The notes under the pieces are model-generated. The model made no database searches. It had not been told where the DNA came from and saw nothing but the letters and a program-made list of their open reading frames with translations. From Psychrobacter sp. M13 (lineage in GTDB: Bacteria; Pseudomonadota; Gammaproteobacteria; Pseudomonadales; Moraxellaceae): a stretch of 64,000 nt of DNA. This document shows, piece after piece, positions 18,514 through 27,397 of the stretch. Location: the NCBI RefSeq assembly GCF_030718935.1, contig NZ_CP132194.1, forward strand, positions 806,001 through 870,000, read 5' to 3'. The position numbers and the translations under genes were made by a program. Numbering within the stretch: the stretch's first letter is position 1; each line of letters begins with the position of its first letter.

Positions 18514-19697
18514 GTGACGCGGTAAATAAACTTTATAAGCGCGTGCAGCTGTTCTCGGGCGGCGGCTCACGCTTTGGTTATTATTTAGGCAGTTATGCGG
18601 CATTAGTTGAGCATGATCTGCGACCAGATATCATCCTTGGTACTTGCGGTGGTAGTCTAGCGGCATTGCTAGTACAAATAGCGCCTGACCCTGAGCAGTT
18701 GCAACAGCTGGCTTATAGCCGTGAGTTGTATCGAGTCATCAAAGCCATTAGGCATGTGGATGCTACTGAGGCGACTATTAAACTAAAACTACGTTATAGC
18801 TTGAATGCTATTGAGCGTTGGCGCTTGTCTCGTAATAGTACTCGCCATAAGCACTATCAAGGTAAAGACAATCATGAGCGGCTAATAGACGAGCTACAAC
18901 AACTAGCGATGTTTCGAGTTGATAACGAAACGCAGTGGCTTGATGAGCTATTACGCTTTTTGCCAAGTGAAAAAAGCAGCGGTAATTTTACCAGTACCGC
19001 GCCAGATATAGCGATTATTGCTAGTCGTTTACGACAAACGGTTGGTGCTTCAAGCTTGACTAATAATACAGCTCAGCTACAAGAATTACTCTTTGCGTCA
19101 AAACGTTTATCACTAGCAGATAGCCATTTTTTTAAAAACCCTTTGTCATCGCCTGCCCATGCTTTTGCTAACGGACGTATCAATCAGTCAGTAAAGATAA
19201 TTACCGAGTGGGATATAGCAACGGCGGTACGCGCATCGATGGCGGATATGTATTACCTGCCACCGATACATGATCAAGATTTGGGTTGGTGCTTAGGTGG
19301 GGTAATTAATCTGACGCCTATTGAGCTGGCTTGTACGCTTGCCGATACGGTATTTGCGGAAACCAAAGCAGGTTATGATTCTTGGCTGGCAGCTCCTGCG
19401 ATTCAACGCATCTTTGGCTTTGATCCCAATCAGCGCTTGGCGCAAGTGCATGATTTCTTACCACCAACTATACATCACAGCGAAAACAACAAGCAAAATA
19501 ACAGCCAGCTCCATTGGCTACCGTTCGCGGATAATGGTCAGCAATTGATCGGCTCAGTGCGCAAACGCTTTAGTATTAAGCAGATGACCGTGGCGCTGAT
19601 TCATCATGATTACGATGGCTTTGTCCAGACGATGCAAGCGCAATGGCAGTATGGCTATCAGCGCACCACTGACTATATCCAGCAGCAGCAATTATAA
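18510..19697 (+). CDS. Patatin-like protein with altered catalytic residues
   Basis: The N-terminal part has patatin/phospholipase A fold signatures: the oxyanion loop FSGGGSRFGYYLG (GGG at 17-19, R21) followed by the nucleophile elbow. Here the elbow reads G44-T-C46-G-G instead of GxSxG, so the usual serine is cysteine. The second dyad motif, normally DG(G/A), reads CLGGVINLTPIEL with Leu262 at the aspartate position. ATAVRASMADMYYLPP before it fits the family. If enzymatic, it would use an unusual mechanism; a lipid-binding or pseudo-enzyme role is equally possible. The start overlaps the preceding stop by four bases, so the two are translationally coupled. At 395 residues it is somewhat longer than RssA-type patatins. 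The region after 265 is not recognised. Confidence 0.75.
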   Translation: MSDAVNKLYKRVQLFSGGGSRFGYYLGSYAALVEHDLRPDIILGTCGGSLAALLVQIAPDPEQLQQLAYSRELYRVIKAIRHVDATEATIKLKLRYSLNAIERWRLSRNSTRHKHYQGKDNHERLIDELQQLAMFRVDNETQWLDELLRFLPSEKSSGNFTSTAPDIAIIASRLRQTVGASSLTNNTAQLQELLFASKRLSLADSHFFKNPLSSPAHAFANGRINQSVKIITEWDIATAVRASMADMYYLPPIHDQDLGWCLGGVINLTPIELACTLADTVFAETKAGYDSWLAAPAIQRIFGFDPNQRLAQVHDFLPPTIHHSENNKQNNSQLHWLPFADNGQQLIGSVRKRFSIKQMTVALIHHDYDGFVQTMQAQWQYGYQRTTDYIQQQQL

Positions 19698-19706
19698 GCG
19701 ATAACT

Positions 19707-20510
19707 ATGAGTGTTTTAATCAAAGATGATGCCCCGCACCTCATTGTAATAGGCGGCACTAGCGGTATAGGATTAGCGCTGGCTTTGCAGCATCAAAAGC
19801 TTGGCTGGCAGGTTACCATAGTTGGAAGTAATGAAAATAAGATTACCAAGCTTAATCTTGAGCATCCTGATATTAGGACTTATCGCTGTGATTTAACGGA
19901 CTTGATACAGCGTCAGAGATTAATGACAGAGTTATCTAAGGTACGTTTTGAGCGACTTATTTATAGTGCAGGTAGCTATACTAATGAGCGAGTGCATACC
20001 CTAAATCAAGTCGATAGCGAGCAGATTTTAGCGATTAATCTGCAAGCTTTTCAAGATATATTTAGCTGGGCCAGTCAGCAGTTAAAAAGCCAAGCTTTAG
20101 AGGGAGACAAAGCTCATGCTGATAAGTTAAGTTTACTCTGTATCGCCTCGATTGCGGGTACTCTCGACTATCCTTATGCTAGCCTTTATGCCAAGAGCAA
20201 GCGAGCAATGATAGCTACGAGTAGTGCCTATCGGATAGCACTCGCCCCTTTTCATATTCAAGTCACTTGCATTGCATCGGGTTATATTGACACTCAAGCG
20301 CTACGCGATTTGAATAACGGTGATGCCAGCCATAAGCCGTTTATTATTAGTATTGATAAGGCAGTCAGTCATATCATGCAAGCTATCGATAACAATGTAG
20401 AGCTTGGCGTATTTCCACGGCCTATGCGCTATATTGTTCACGCTTTAAACCATCTTCCTAAACCGCTGTTAAATCGATTATTACGCGCCAAAGTAGATAA
20501 AGATAATTAA
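19707..20510 (+). CDS. Short-chain dehydrogenase/reductase
   Basis: Classical SDR of 267 residues: nucleotide-binding GGTSGIG at 16-22, the catalytic Ser in LCIASIAG (about 148), Y161 and K165 in YAKSK, and a following PFHIQVTCIASGYIDT typical of the family. No membrane anchor is obvious; a hydrophobic region is missing from the C-terminus. It lies nine bases after the patatin-like gene, the third gene of the unit starting at 15901, so an oxidoreductase step on a lipid or head group is suggested by context only. Confidence 0.82.
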   Translation: MSVLIKDDAPHLIVIGGTSGIGLALALQHQKLGWQVTIVGSNENKITKLNLEHPDIRTYRCDLTDLIQRQRLMTELSKVRFERLIYSAGSYTNERVHTLNQVDSEQILAINLQAFQDIFSWASQQLKSQALEGDKAHADKLSLLCIASIAGTLDYPYASLYAKSKRAMIATSSAYRIALAPFHIQVTCIASGYIDTQALRDLNNGDASHKPFIISIDKAVSHIMQAIDNNVELGVFPRPMRYIVHALNHLPKPLLNRLLRAKVDKDN

Positions 20511-20521
20511 TAAGCTGTCGT

Positions 20522-21475
20522 CTAACCAAAAACCCAATAAGCTACTGTAAATAACGGCACCCCAATCAATAAACTATCTATCCTATCCAGCACGCCGCCA
20601 TGTCCTGCCAGCATAGTTCCTGTATCTTTGACCCCATGTTGACGCTTAAAGGCGGATTCTAATAAATCTCCTGCAATCCCGCTGACCGCTAGTCCATAAG
20701 CGACTACAAAGCATAGCCACCAAGCAAAAGGCGTTAGCCAAATACCTAATAAAGTAGCTAGCAAAGCTGATAATAAGCTACCAAACACAGCGCCTTCGAT
20801 ACTTTTATTGGGACTGATTCTAGGGGCAAGCCCGCGTTTAAACCATTTACCTTTAAATAGCTTGCCGCATAAGAATTGCGCAATATCATTAAACTGACTG
20901 GCGAATAACACAAACAGTAATATTCCGTATTCACCGCGCTGCCAAGTTAGCAGTTGCAAACAAACTAAGCTGATAATGAGTAACATAAAGGCCAAGCCAA
21001 AAGTGATATCCAAAGTATTTAGATAGGCATAGGGCTGAATAAGGTTTGGCTGCTGAGGACTAAGATAATTACGCCTAGTAGCACTATTTGAGATAGTAAT
21101 ATTGCTTGAGTCATTAACGGTGAATTTGCTTGGGTAGGGAATAGCGACGACTTTGGCTTGTAGACCACGAGCTTGTAGCTTAACAATGAGCCGCTCCTTA
21201 CTCTCTAAGCGCCAGAGACGACTTATCTCATAACTACCGCGTAGACCAATCAGCACAAAAAAACCTACCAACAAGTATTGATAGGGTTGCTCGCTATGAC
21301 GAGTGATTTTGGCAATGAGATAACAGCTACAAAGCGCCGCTAACATCCACCACCACGAGCGCGCAATCAGATAAATAGTTGGCAGACGCTTACGCAGTTT
21401 TGGCAAGGCAAGTGCGCCCCAAACGACACTAACCACTGTCATCAATCCAATAATAAATAGGGTATCAGTCGTCAT
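20522..21475 (-). CDS. CdsA-type phosphatidate cytidylyltransferase (YnbB-like)
   Basis: Integral membrane enzyme that makes CDP-diacylglycerol from CTP and phosphatidic acid. The PROSITE-type signature is complete near the C-terminus: SAFKRQHGVKDTGTMLAGHG followed by GVLDRIDS. The middle has NDIAQFLCGKLFKGKWFKRG, APRISPNKSIEGAVFG, as in CdsA. About eight membrane helices. The N-terminal third has an insertion (about 115-160) that is polar and Ser/Asn-rich. Its place beside a YnbA/YnbC-like gene argues for a dedicated CDP-lipid supplier like E. coli YnbB rather than the essential CdsA, which is usually next to dxr, bamA or uppS. It converges on the SDR gene, with 11 bases between the stop codons. 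Confidence 0.88.
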   Translation of the reverse strand: MTTDTLFIIGLMTVVSVVWGALALPKLRKRLPTIYLIARSWWWMLAALCSCYLIAKITRHSEQPYQYLLVGFFVLIGLRGSYEISRLWRLESKERLIVKLQARGLQAKVVAIPYPSKFTVNDSSNITISNSATRRNYLSPQQPNLIQPYAYLNTLDITFGLAFMLLIISLVCLQLLTWQRGEYGILLFVLFASQFNDIAQFLCGKLFKGKWFKRGLAPRISPNKSIEGAVFGSLLSALLATLLGIWLTPFAWWLCFVVAYGLAVSGIAGDLLESAFKRQHGVKDTGTMLAGHGGVLDRIDSLLIGVPLFTVAYWVFG

Positions 21476-21569
21476 GGTAGTAACGCTCTAATTAGATATT
21501 CAAGGACACATAAAAGCTTGCGAAGATAGCGACCGTTATAAACCAAAAGTGACTGTCTATCTAAACTAT

Positions 21570-23465
21570 TTAAACAAAGCTCGCAGCTTGTAGATCGTCA
21601 TTATTAGCACTTTTAGTCTTATAGTACCAGTTTTCACTATCTACTATATCCGCTGAGCTTGGCATAATGATACTAATTTTGGGCCGGCTTGCCATATTAG
21701 GATAGTCTTGACGATAATGACCACCACGACTTTCACAGCGCTGATAAGCGGATTGCACAATCAAAGTTGCTAATTGTAGCTGGCGTGCCAGTTGAAAGCG
21801 GTCTAATTCATTAAGTGTAGCAGAACTAGGGTTGGCCGTTAAGGTTTCCTTTGATAGCTCTACATTCCATGGATCATATTTATCATGGTTCATAGCGGTG
21901 ATATCTTGCTGCCACTGTTGTATTTGTCGTAATGCTCGCTCTAATTGCTTGGCATGACGAGTAATACCTAGATGACTGCTCATTAAGGCTTTTAGCTCAG
22001 CGCTGATAGTTGCTGTATCAGCAATATCAGTAGTAACGCTTTTAGTGTGAGAAAACGTGTTAAAAGGTGTGATTGCTGATTTCTTGATTGATAAAGTTAT
22101 TCGCTCATAGTCCTCAACTATAGGGGATGACCATTGATAATCTGTTAAGTAAGCTGGCAAATGAGCGGCAATATTGCGTCCAACGGCTACGCATTCTAAT
22201 AGCGAGTTACTGGCTAAGCGGTTGGCCCCGTGTAGACCAGTATACGCCACTTCACCAGCGGCATATAATCCTCGTACATCCGTTAGACCACTACTACAAG
22301 TCACGATACCGCCGCAGCTATAGTGGGCGGTTGGCGCAACGGGAATCGGGTCAGTGGTGATATCTAATCCTAACGCTAATAGCGTCTGATAAATCTGCGG
22401 AAAATGCTGCTTTATAAATGTCGCTGGCAAGTGACTGACATCCAAATGTACAAAGCCCAAACCATTACTTGCAATTTGTGCTGCTATCGCACGCGCGACA
22501 ATATCTCGCGGTGCTAATTCTGCACGCTCATCAATATCTAGCATAAAACGCTCGCCAGTCTTCGGGCAAGACAGGTATCCGCCTTCACCGCGCAGCGCTT
22601 CTGATATTAGAAAGCTACTATCAGCTAGTGCCAAACCTGTCGGATGAAACTGTACAAACTCTAAATTAGCAAGGCGACAGCCTGCCTGCCATGCCATCAT
22701 AACGCCATCACCGACACAGACATTAGGCGCGCTGGCACGAGCGAACAATTGACCTAATCCGCCACTGGCCATAACCACGGCGCGACTATGAATAGCCAGC
22801 TGCTGCTGAGTACTATGATCAAAAACGATCGCCCCAAAACAGTGCTGCTGATGGCTCTGGTTAGCGGACTTGTTATTAGTGGATTTGTTATTAACAAGTT
22901 TATTGTCAGCGTCTGTAGACTTGGTTAATAAAGTTAAAGCCTCATGAAAAGGTAAAATAGTGATATTAGTGGCCAATTGTGTTTTTGCGATGAGCGCCTG
23001 CATAATATGGCGACCCGTAGCATCATCAGCATGTGCCACGCGCCGACAGCCGTGACCACCTTCTTTAGTCAAATGCAGATCACTAGTATTTGTAGTCGTA
23101 TTAGTATTAGATAGACGATTAGTGTCATTCAGTGGAATCTGAGTAAAAGGCACACCTTGAGCACATAACCACTGCACTGCTTGCCGACCTTGACTTAGAA
23201 TACTAGCAGTATTGTCAGGCGCACATAACCCTGCACCAGCGATTAAGGTATCAGCAACATGGTCACTGACGCTATCGTCTTTGGCTAAGCTTGCCGCGAT
23301 ACCACCTTGGGCATAATGACTTGAGCACGCTTGCAAGTCAGCTTTGCTTAATACGATGATCTTAAGTGATTTGGGTAAAGCCAGCGCGGTACTGAGACCT
23401 GCCAGTCCTGCGCCAATTATTAGGACATCAGTATAAATCACCTTAGTATTAGCTAAAGAAATCAT
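21570..23465 (-). CDS. nadB: L-aspartate oxidase
   Basis: FAD enzyme oxidising L-aspartate to iminoaspartate, first step of de novo NAD synthesis. FAD motif G18-A-G-L-A-G23 after TDVLIIGAGLAG, then SSHYAQGGIAASL, the aspartate oxidase signature GGHGCRRVAHADDATG, LRGEGGYL, and APTAHYSCGGI. At 631 residues it is about 90 longer than E. coli NadB. Much of the excess is in low-complexity inserts, including an Asn/Lys/Ser repeat (NNKSTNNKSANQ) and TNTTTNTSD. ATG 23465 is chosen because it starts one base after the nadA stop; an in-frame codon at 23498 would overlap nadA. It forms a nadA-nadB operon. Confidence 0.94.
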   Translation of the reverse strand: MISLANTKVIYTDVLIIGAGLAGLSTALALPKSLKIIVLSKADLQACSSHYAQGGIAASLAKDDSVSDHVADTLIAGAGLCAPDNTASILSQGRQAVQWLCAQGVPFTQIPLNDTNRLSNTNTTTNTSDLHLTKEGGHGCRRVAHADDATGRHIMQALIAKTQLATNITILPFHEALTLLTKSTDADNKLVNNKSTNNKSANQSHQQHCFGAIVFDHSTQQQLAIHSRAVVMASGGLGQLFARASAPNVCVGDGVMMAWQAGCRLANLEFVQFHPTGLALADSSFLISEALRGEGGYLSCPKTGERFMLDIDERAELAPRDIVARAIAAQIASNGLGFVHLDVSHLPATFIKQHFPQIYQTLLALGLDITTDPIPVAPTAHYSCGGIVTCSSGLTDVRGLYAAGEVAYTGLHGANRLASNSLLECVAVGRNIAAHLPAYLTDYQWSSPIVEDYERITLSIKKSAITPFNTFSHTKSVTTDIADTATISAELKALMSSHLGITRHAKQLERALRQIQQWQQDITAMNHDKYDPWNVELSKETLTANPSSATLNELDRFQLARQLQLATLIVQSAYQRCESRGGHYRQDYPNMASRPKISIIMPSSADIVDSENWYYKTKSANNDDLQAASFV

Positions 23466-23466
23466 T

Positions 23467-24606
23467 TTAGGCTGCCCCAACATCAGCAAACAGCTCACGG
23501 TCTTTGACTATATCGCCACTAGCTGCTACGCGTTGATTGTTATTAGCAGCAAAATCGAGCATACGCTGTAGTGGCTTGCGTGCAGCTGTTGCCATCTCTT
23601 GCGTTAGTAAGACTTCACCGCTGTTATTAATTAAGCACTGCTCAACCCCTTGCAACGCATTCATCGCCATCCAAGGACAAAAGGCACAGCTTTTACAACT
23701 GGCGCTCTTGCCAGCCGTTGGCGCTGCCAAAAAGCGTTTCTCTGGTGAGCGCTTTTGCATCTCATGCAGGATGCCTAAATCGGTCGCTACTATAAAAGTA
23801 TCCGCATCTAGCTCATAAGTGGATTGTAGTAGCTTGCTGGTCGAGCCGACGACATCAGCGAGCGCGACGACGCTATCAGGTGATTCAGGGTGGACTAATA
23901 CTTTGGCCTTTGGGTGCTCAGACTTTAACTGCTCAAGCTCTATCGCCTTAAACTCATTATGCACCAGACAAGAGCCTTGCCATAGCAGCATATCCGCGCC
24001 TGTCTCTTGCGCGATATACTGACCCAAATGGCGATCAGGACCCCAAATGATAGTCTCACCTTGCGCATGCAGATGACGGACAATATCGATGCCAACCGAT
24101 GAGGTCACTACCCAATCGGCCCGTGCTTTGACTGCGGCACTAGTATTAGCATAGACCACTACCGTACGCTCTGGGTGAGCATCACAAAACGCTGAGAATT
24201 CATCAACTGGGCAGCCTAAGTCCAGCGAGCACTCAGCCTCTAGGTCTGGCATGAGGATAGTCTTATCCATACTCAAAATCTTTGCCGACTCGCCCATAAA
24301 ACGTACGCCTGCGACGACTAAAGTCTGAGCGCTGTGCGCTTGCCCAAAGCGCGCCATCTCTAGCGAGTCTCCGACACAGCCACCTGTTGCCAGTGCCAAG
24401 TCTTGGATAAAAGGGTCAACATAATAGTGAGCGACCAGCACGGCATTATTATCAATAAGTAATCGCTTGATGTTAGCCTCAACTTCTAAACGTTTGGCGC
24501 GTGGCAGATCTGCAGGCATCTTAGCCTTGGCATATTCGATATTAAGCTGAATGGCGTTGCGTTTATCAGTGCTAAGTAGTGGCGCGTCATAAGGATAAGT
24601 CGTCAT
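23467..24606 (-). CDS. nadA: Quinolinate synthase
   Basis: 4Fe-4S enzyme that condenses iminoaspartate with dihydroxyacetone phosphate to quinolinate. The three cluster cysteines expected by comparison with the E. coli enzyme are C126 (AECSLDLG), C213 (WQGSCLVH) and C310 ([14 protein letters not shown]). Other motifs present are [25 protein letters not shown] and [19 protein letters not shown]. 379 residues against about 347 in E. coli, with an N-terminal extension. First gene of the nadA-nadB operon, divergent from nrtR, with the shared operator candidate between them. Confidence 0.96.
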   Translation of the reverse strand: MTTYPYDAPLLSTDKRNAIQLNIEYAKAKMPADLPRAKRLEVEANIKRLLIDNNAVLVAHYYVDPFIQDLALATGGCVGDSLEMARFGQAHSAQTLVVAGVRFMGESAKILSMDKTILMPDLEAECSLDLGCPVDEFSAFCDAHPERTVVVYANTSAAVKARADWVVTSSVGIDIVRHLHAQGETIIWGPDRHLGQYIAQETGADMLLWQGSCLVHNEFKAIELEQLKSEHPKAKVLVHPESPDSVVALADVVGSTSKLLQSTYELDADTFIVATDLGILHEMQKRSPEKRFLAAPTAGKSASCKSCAFCPWMAMNALQGVEQCLINNSGEVLLTQEMATAARKPLQRMLDFAANNNQRVAASGDIVKDRELFADVGAA

Positions 24607-24672
24607 AGTGAACCCTTTTTGAGATTAATATTTTAGATGAAGAAACAATGAGCGAAATAAGTAAGTTGATTT

Positions 24673-24697
24673 AATTATGCTCATTTTGAGCATTAAT
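24673..24697. promoter_or_regulatory. Candidate NrtR operator between nadA and nrtR
   Basis: A perfect inverted repeat ATGCTCA-TTT-TGAGCAT (24677-24693) lies in the divergent nadA/nrtR spacer. The 16-nt core TTATGCTCATTTTGAG (24675-24690) recurs at 26138-26153 upstream of nadC. The link to NrtR is inferred from location. Confidence 0.65.
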
Positions 24698-24866
24698 ACA
24701 AGTTATTTTTATATTATTTTGCTTTAAAATAGCTTTGACGATGATGACTTTGTCTTTTAAAAGTATAAACAGCGCCTTGAAAAGGTTATTCAGGCTATAC
24801 TGATTAGCATGTTTTTTTATGGCGATAGCGTTAATAATTAATAATTAATGAGAGTAATTGTAAAAT

Positions 24867-25823
24867 ATGACTATGTCTTATTCACATGCGCACCAACAGG
24901 GCAGTGGCACTACCGAAGTCGTTGCCGTGCTGGTTGCTATTACTGATCATACCGCACGAGTATTGACAGTAGATCAAGGTAAGCTTCTACCTAATGGGCC
25001 ACTTATGCCGTTGCATCGCTCATTACAAGCGGGTGTGCGCCAATGGGTAGAAGAGCAAACTCAGCAGCCAATGGGTTATCTTGAGCAGCTGTATACCTTT
25101 GTCGATACTAATAGACGCAACATCGACGGTCATGCCTTGGTCTATGTCAGCTATTTAGGACTGGTGCAAGAAACTCAGACGGCACAGCTACAGACCGCAG
25201 CGATTTGGCGTGATTGGTATGATTATTTCCCTTGGGAGAATCATTTGCTAGGTCGACCTATCGTGATTACTGAGCTGATTGTACCGGCTCTTGAGGCATG
25301 GGCTAAGAGTGCTGAGAGTGATCTTATTAAGAAGCGCCGCCAGCAACGTATTGGACTATGTTGGGGTATCGGCGCTCATGAGTGGGTGACTGAGCACGCT
25401 TTGCTACGTTACGAGATGCTCTATGAAGCGGAATTAATTCCAGAAGCGCCTAACTATCAGCCAGATAAGCTAGCGGCTGGTCAGGCGAAGCTACTAGGTA
25501 TGCCGATGTACTACGATCATAGAAGAGTCATCGTGACCGCTATCTCCAGATTGCGTGCCAAGATAGAATACCGACCATTAATCTTTGGGCTAATGAGCGA
25601 GGTGTTTACTTTGTCTCAGTTGCAACAAAGTATTGAATCACTATCAGGCGTGAGCTTACATAAGCAAAATTTCCGCCGTCTACTTGACTCGCAAAATCTA
25701 GTAGTGCCTACAGGGGAGAGTAGTAGCGCCCAGCGCGGTCGCCCTGCCAAGCTGTATCGCTTCGCTCATGATATCGAGCTGCAAAGCCTACTTATGGACA
25801 GCAAACTGCCCAAACGCAAGTAG
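24867..25823 (+). CDS. nrtR: NrtR, Nudix-related transcriptional regulator of NAD metabolism
   Basis: NrtR proteins join a catalytically degenerate Nudix domain, which senses ADP-ribose and related NAD metabolites, to a C-terminal winged helix-turn-helix. Here residues about 15-160 form the Nudix-like part (VVAVLVAITDHTARVLTV, a degenerate Nudix box around MPLHRSLQAGVRQWVEEQT). Residues 220-305 form the DNA-binding part (RAKIEYRPLIFGLM, FTLSQLQQSIESLSGV, NFRRLL, then GRPAKLYRF). The position between nadA-nadB and nadC supports the role. Two ATG codons (24867 and 24873) are possible; GAGAG upstream favours 24867. Confidence 0.9.
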   Translation: MTMSYSHAHQQGSGTTEVVAVLVAITDHTARVLTVDQGKLLPNGPLMPLHRSLQAGVRQWVEEQTQQPMGYLEQLYTFVDTNRRNIDGHALVYVSYLGLVQETQTAQLQTAAIWRDWYDYFPWENHLLGRPIVITELIVPALEAWAKSAESDLIKKRRQQRIGLCWGIGAHEWVTEHALLRYEMLYEAELIPEAPNYQPDKLAAGQAKLLGMPMYYDHRRVIVTAISRLRAKIEYRPLIFGLMSEVFTLSQLQQSIESLSGVSLHKQNFRRLLDSQNLVVPTGESSSAQRGRPAKLYRFAHDIELQSLLMDSKLPKRK

Positions 25824-26185
25824 TTGTAGTGAGGTGAATGTAAGCTTTTCGTATTTTGATAAAACAAACAACAGGTATAGTTAGTCCGATATAAAAACGT
25901 TACAGCGTGACGGGTATCTGTTTTCAGCAGCCTCTGTCAGCGTAGACACAGCAAGCAATAAAAATTGATACCAGTTGCGCGGCATAATAATACGTAAATG
26001 TATTATTTAGTATCGATTACATGCAAAGTTAAAATATAAAGTGATAGATAACAAAGCTTAAATTTAGATAAGAATGACATACTTTTTTATATAAATAATC
26101 AACAACTCTTGCAGGCATGCTTACTTTACGTTATATTTATGCTCATTTTGAGTTTAATTAACTTTGAATAGGTTAAAAGATAATT
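25824..26185 (+). other. nrtR-nadC intergenic region
   Basis: No coding signal. It holds the nadC control region, including the operator candidate at 26138-26157. A GC-richer patch around 25920-25955 (CAGCCTCTGTCAGCGTAGAC) looks like part of an intergenic repeat, but I find no second copy in this window. Confidence 0.4.
26138..26157 (+). promoter_or_regulatory. Candidate NrtR operator upstream of nadC
   Basis: The 16 bases TTATGCTCATTTTGAG (26138-26153) are identical to the core of the palindrome between nadA and nrtR. The right half is weaker here (TGAGTTT instead of TGAGCAT). It lies 29-48 bases before the nadC start, well placed to block transcription. Confidence 0.6.
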
Positions 26186-27082
26186 ATGAGCAGACAAGTA
26201 GAGTCAGCGAAGCATTCAGAACCAGCCAAGTATGCAGAGCCCGCATTGAATCGAGTATTATTAGAGCCTTTAGTGACAGCTGCATTAGCAGAGGATTTAG
26301 GTCGGCGCGGCGATGTGACCTCGCAAGCTACCATACCAGCAAACAGACAAGCGCAACTACAAATTCGCGCACGGCAAGCTGGCATCATTTGCGGGATGGA
26401 CTTAGCACGTTTAGCCTTTGCGTTGGTTGATAGCCAAATTGAATTTGTAGCATGCGTGAGCGATGGTGAGCGAGTAGCGGCTGATACCGTATTAGCGACG
26501 GTTCGCGGTAATGCCAGACACCTTTTGACCGCTGAGCGTACGGCTCTGAACTTTTTGACGCACTTAAGTGGTATTGCGACAGCGACTCAGCAGATCCTCG
26601 ATAGCGTAGCCGATTATCCTGCGCAGATCACTTGTACGCGTAAGACCATTCCAGGTCTGCGTATTGTGCAAAAGTACGCCGTACGTTGCGGGGGCGGTCG
26701 TAATCATCGCTTAGGATTAGATGATGCGATACTAATCAAAGACAATCATATTGCCATTGCAGGTGATATTACGACTGCTATCAAGCAAGCGCAAGAGTTT
26801 GCAGGACATCTGATACCGATAGAGGTTGAGGTTGATACCTTAGCGCAGTTAAAGCTCGCACTGGAAGCAGGCGTCAGCTTAGTATTGCTAGATAATATGG
26901 CGCCCGATATTTTGCAGCAGGCCGTCGAACTTTGTAAAGGCCGCGCTAAAACCGAAGCTTCTGGCGGTATTACGCCCGAGAGCGTACAAGCCGTCGCCGC
27001 AACAGGTGTTGATTTTATCGCGATGGGCTATTTGACCCACAGTACTACTGCGTTAGATATTGGGCTTGATTTTAGTGCTTAA
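26186..27082 (+). CDS. nadC: Nicotinate-nucleotide pyrophosphorylase (quinolinate phosphoribosyltransferase)
   Basis: Converts quinolinate and PRPP to nicotinate mononucleotide, completing the branch begun by NadB and NadA. The 298 residues match E. coli NadC (297). Motifs: ALAEDLGRRGDVTSQATIP, LTAERTALNFLTHLSGIAT, CTRKTIPGLRIVQKYAVRCGGG (continuous in the protein), HRLGLDDAILIKDNHI, EVEVDTLAQL, LLDNM, and EASGGITPESV. The first about 20 residues are a polar extension. It stands alone behind its own operator-like site. Confidence 0.96.
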   Translation: MSRQVESAKHSEPAKYAEPALNRVLLEPLVTAALAEDLGRRGDVTSQATIPANRQAQLQIRARQAGIICGMDLARLAFALVDSQIEFVACVSDGERVAADTVLATVRGNARHLLTAERTALNFLTHLSGIATATQQILDSVADYPAQITCTRKTIPGLRIVQKYAVRCGGGRNHRLGLDDAILIKDNHIAIAGDITTAIKQAQEFAGHLIPIEVEVDTLAQLKLALEAGVSLVLLDNMAPDILQQAVELCKGRAKTEASGGITPESVQAVAATGVDFIAMGYLTHSTTALDIGLDFSA

Positions 27083-27147
27083 GCTTATTTTAGTCAGCAA
27101 TATTTTAATGAGCTATAGCCATATTAGTAAAGGTAGGTTTTTACATG

Positions 27148-27283
27148 AATACTCCGTTCTCAACTTAATATAGATCTTTGTAGGCTGGATTTTTAACCCA
27201 GCTTTAATCTCTTACAAAGTATCAATGCTGGGTTAAAAACCCAGCCTACGCCAAAAATTAATCCTAGTTGAGAGTAGTGTATT
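27148..27283. repeat. Nested inverted-repeat (MITE-like) element
   Basis: Inner arms: TGTAGGCTGGATTTTTAACC (from 27179 to CAGC at 27202) and its near complement 27227-27250 ending AGCCTACG. Outer arms: AATAC..TCTCAACT (27148-27165) against AGTTGAGA..GTATT (27266-27283). No reading frame inside. Related half-elements lie at 58157-58180 and 62440-62581. Confidence 0.7.
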
Positions 27284-27382
27284 AATAGGTCTTAATTTAC
27301 GCTGAGATTTCACTAGGTTTGTGTATCGAACAGTGAGTCATAAATGACACAAAGGTAATGATTTAATTCACTTATCCGCCTA

Positions 27383-27391
27383 TGGTACAAT
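27383..27391 (+). promoter_or_regulatory. Candidate extended -10 for marC
   Basis: TGGTACAAT (27383-27391) is an extended -10 with a good TACAAT hexamer; TTAATT at 27363-27368 is a weak -35 with a 17-base spacer. A start near 27398 would give a leader of about 125 bases. Confidence 0.5.
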
Positions 27392-27397
27392 GCGCAA

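Noticed and set aside
20522..21475. The essential housekeeping cdsA
   Set aside because: Its neighbours are ynb-like lipid genes rather than uppS, dxr or bamA, so it is more likely a second, dedicated copy; the full genome would be needed to be certain.
22860..22920. Frameshift or insertion damage in nadB
   Set aside because: The extra Asn/Lys/Ser-rich stretch is in frame and all conserved NadB motifs before and after are intact.
27203..27226. CRISPR-like repeat-spacer structure near 27.2 kb
   Set aside because: Only one pair of inverted arms exists; there are no direct repeats at regular spacing and no cas genes.
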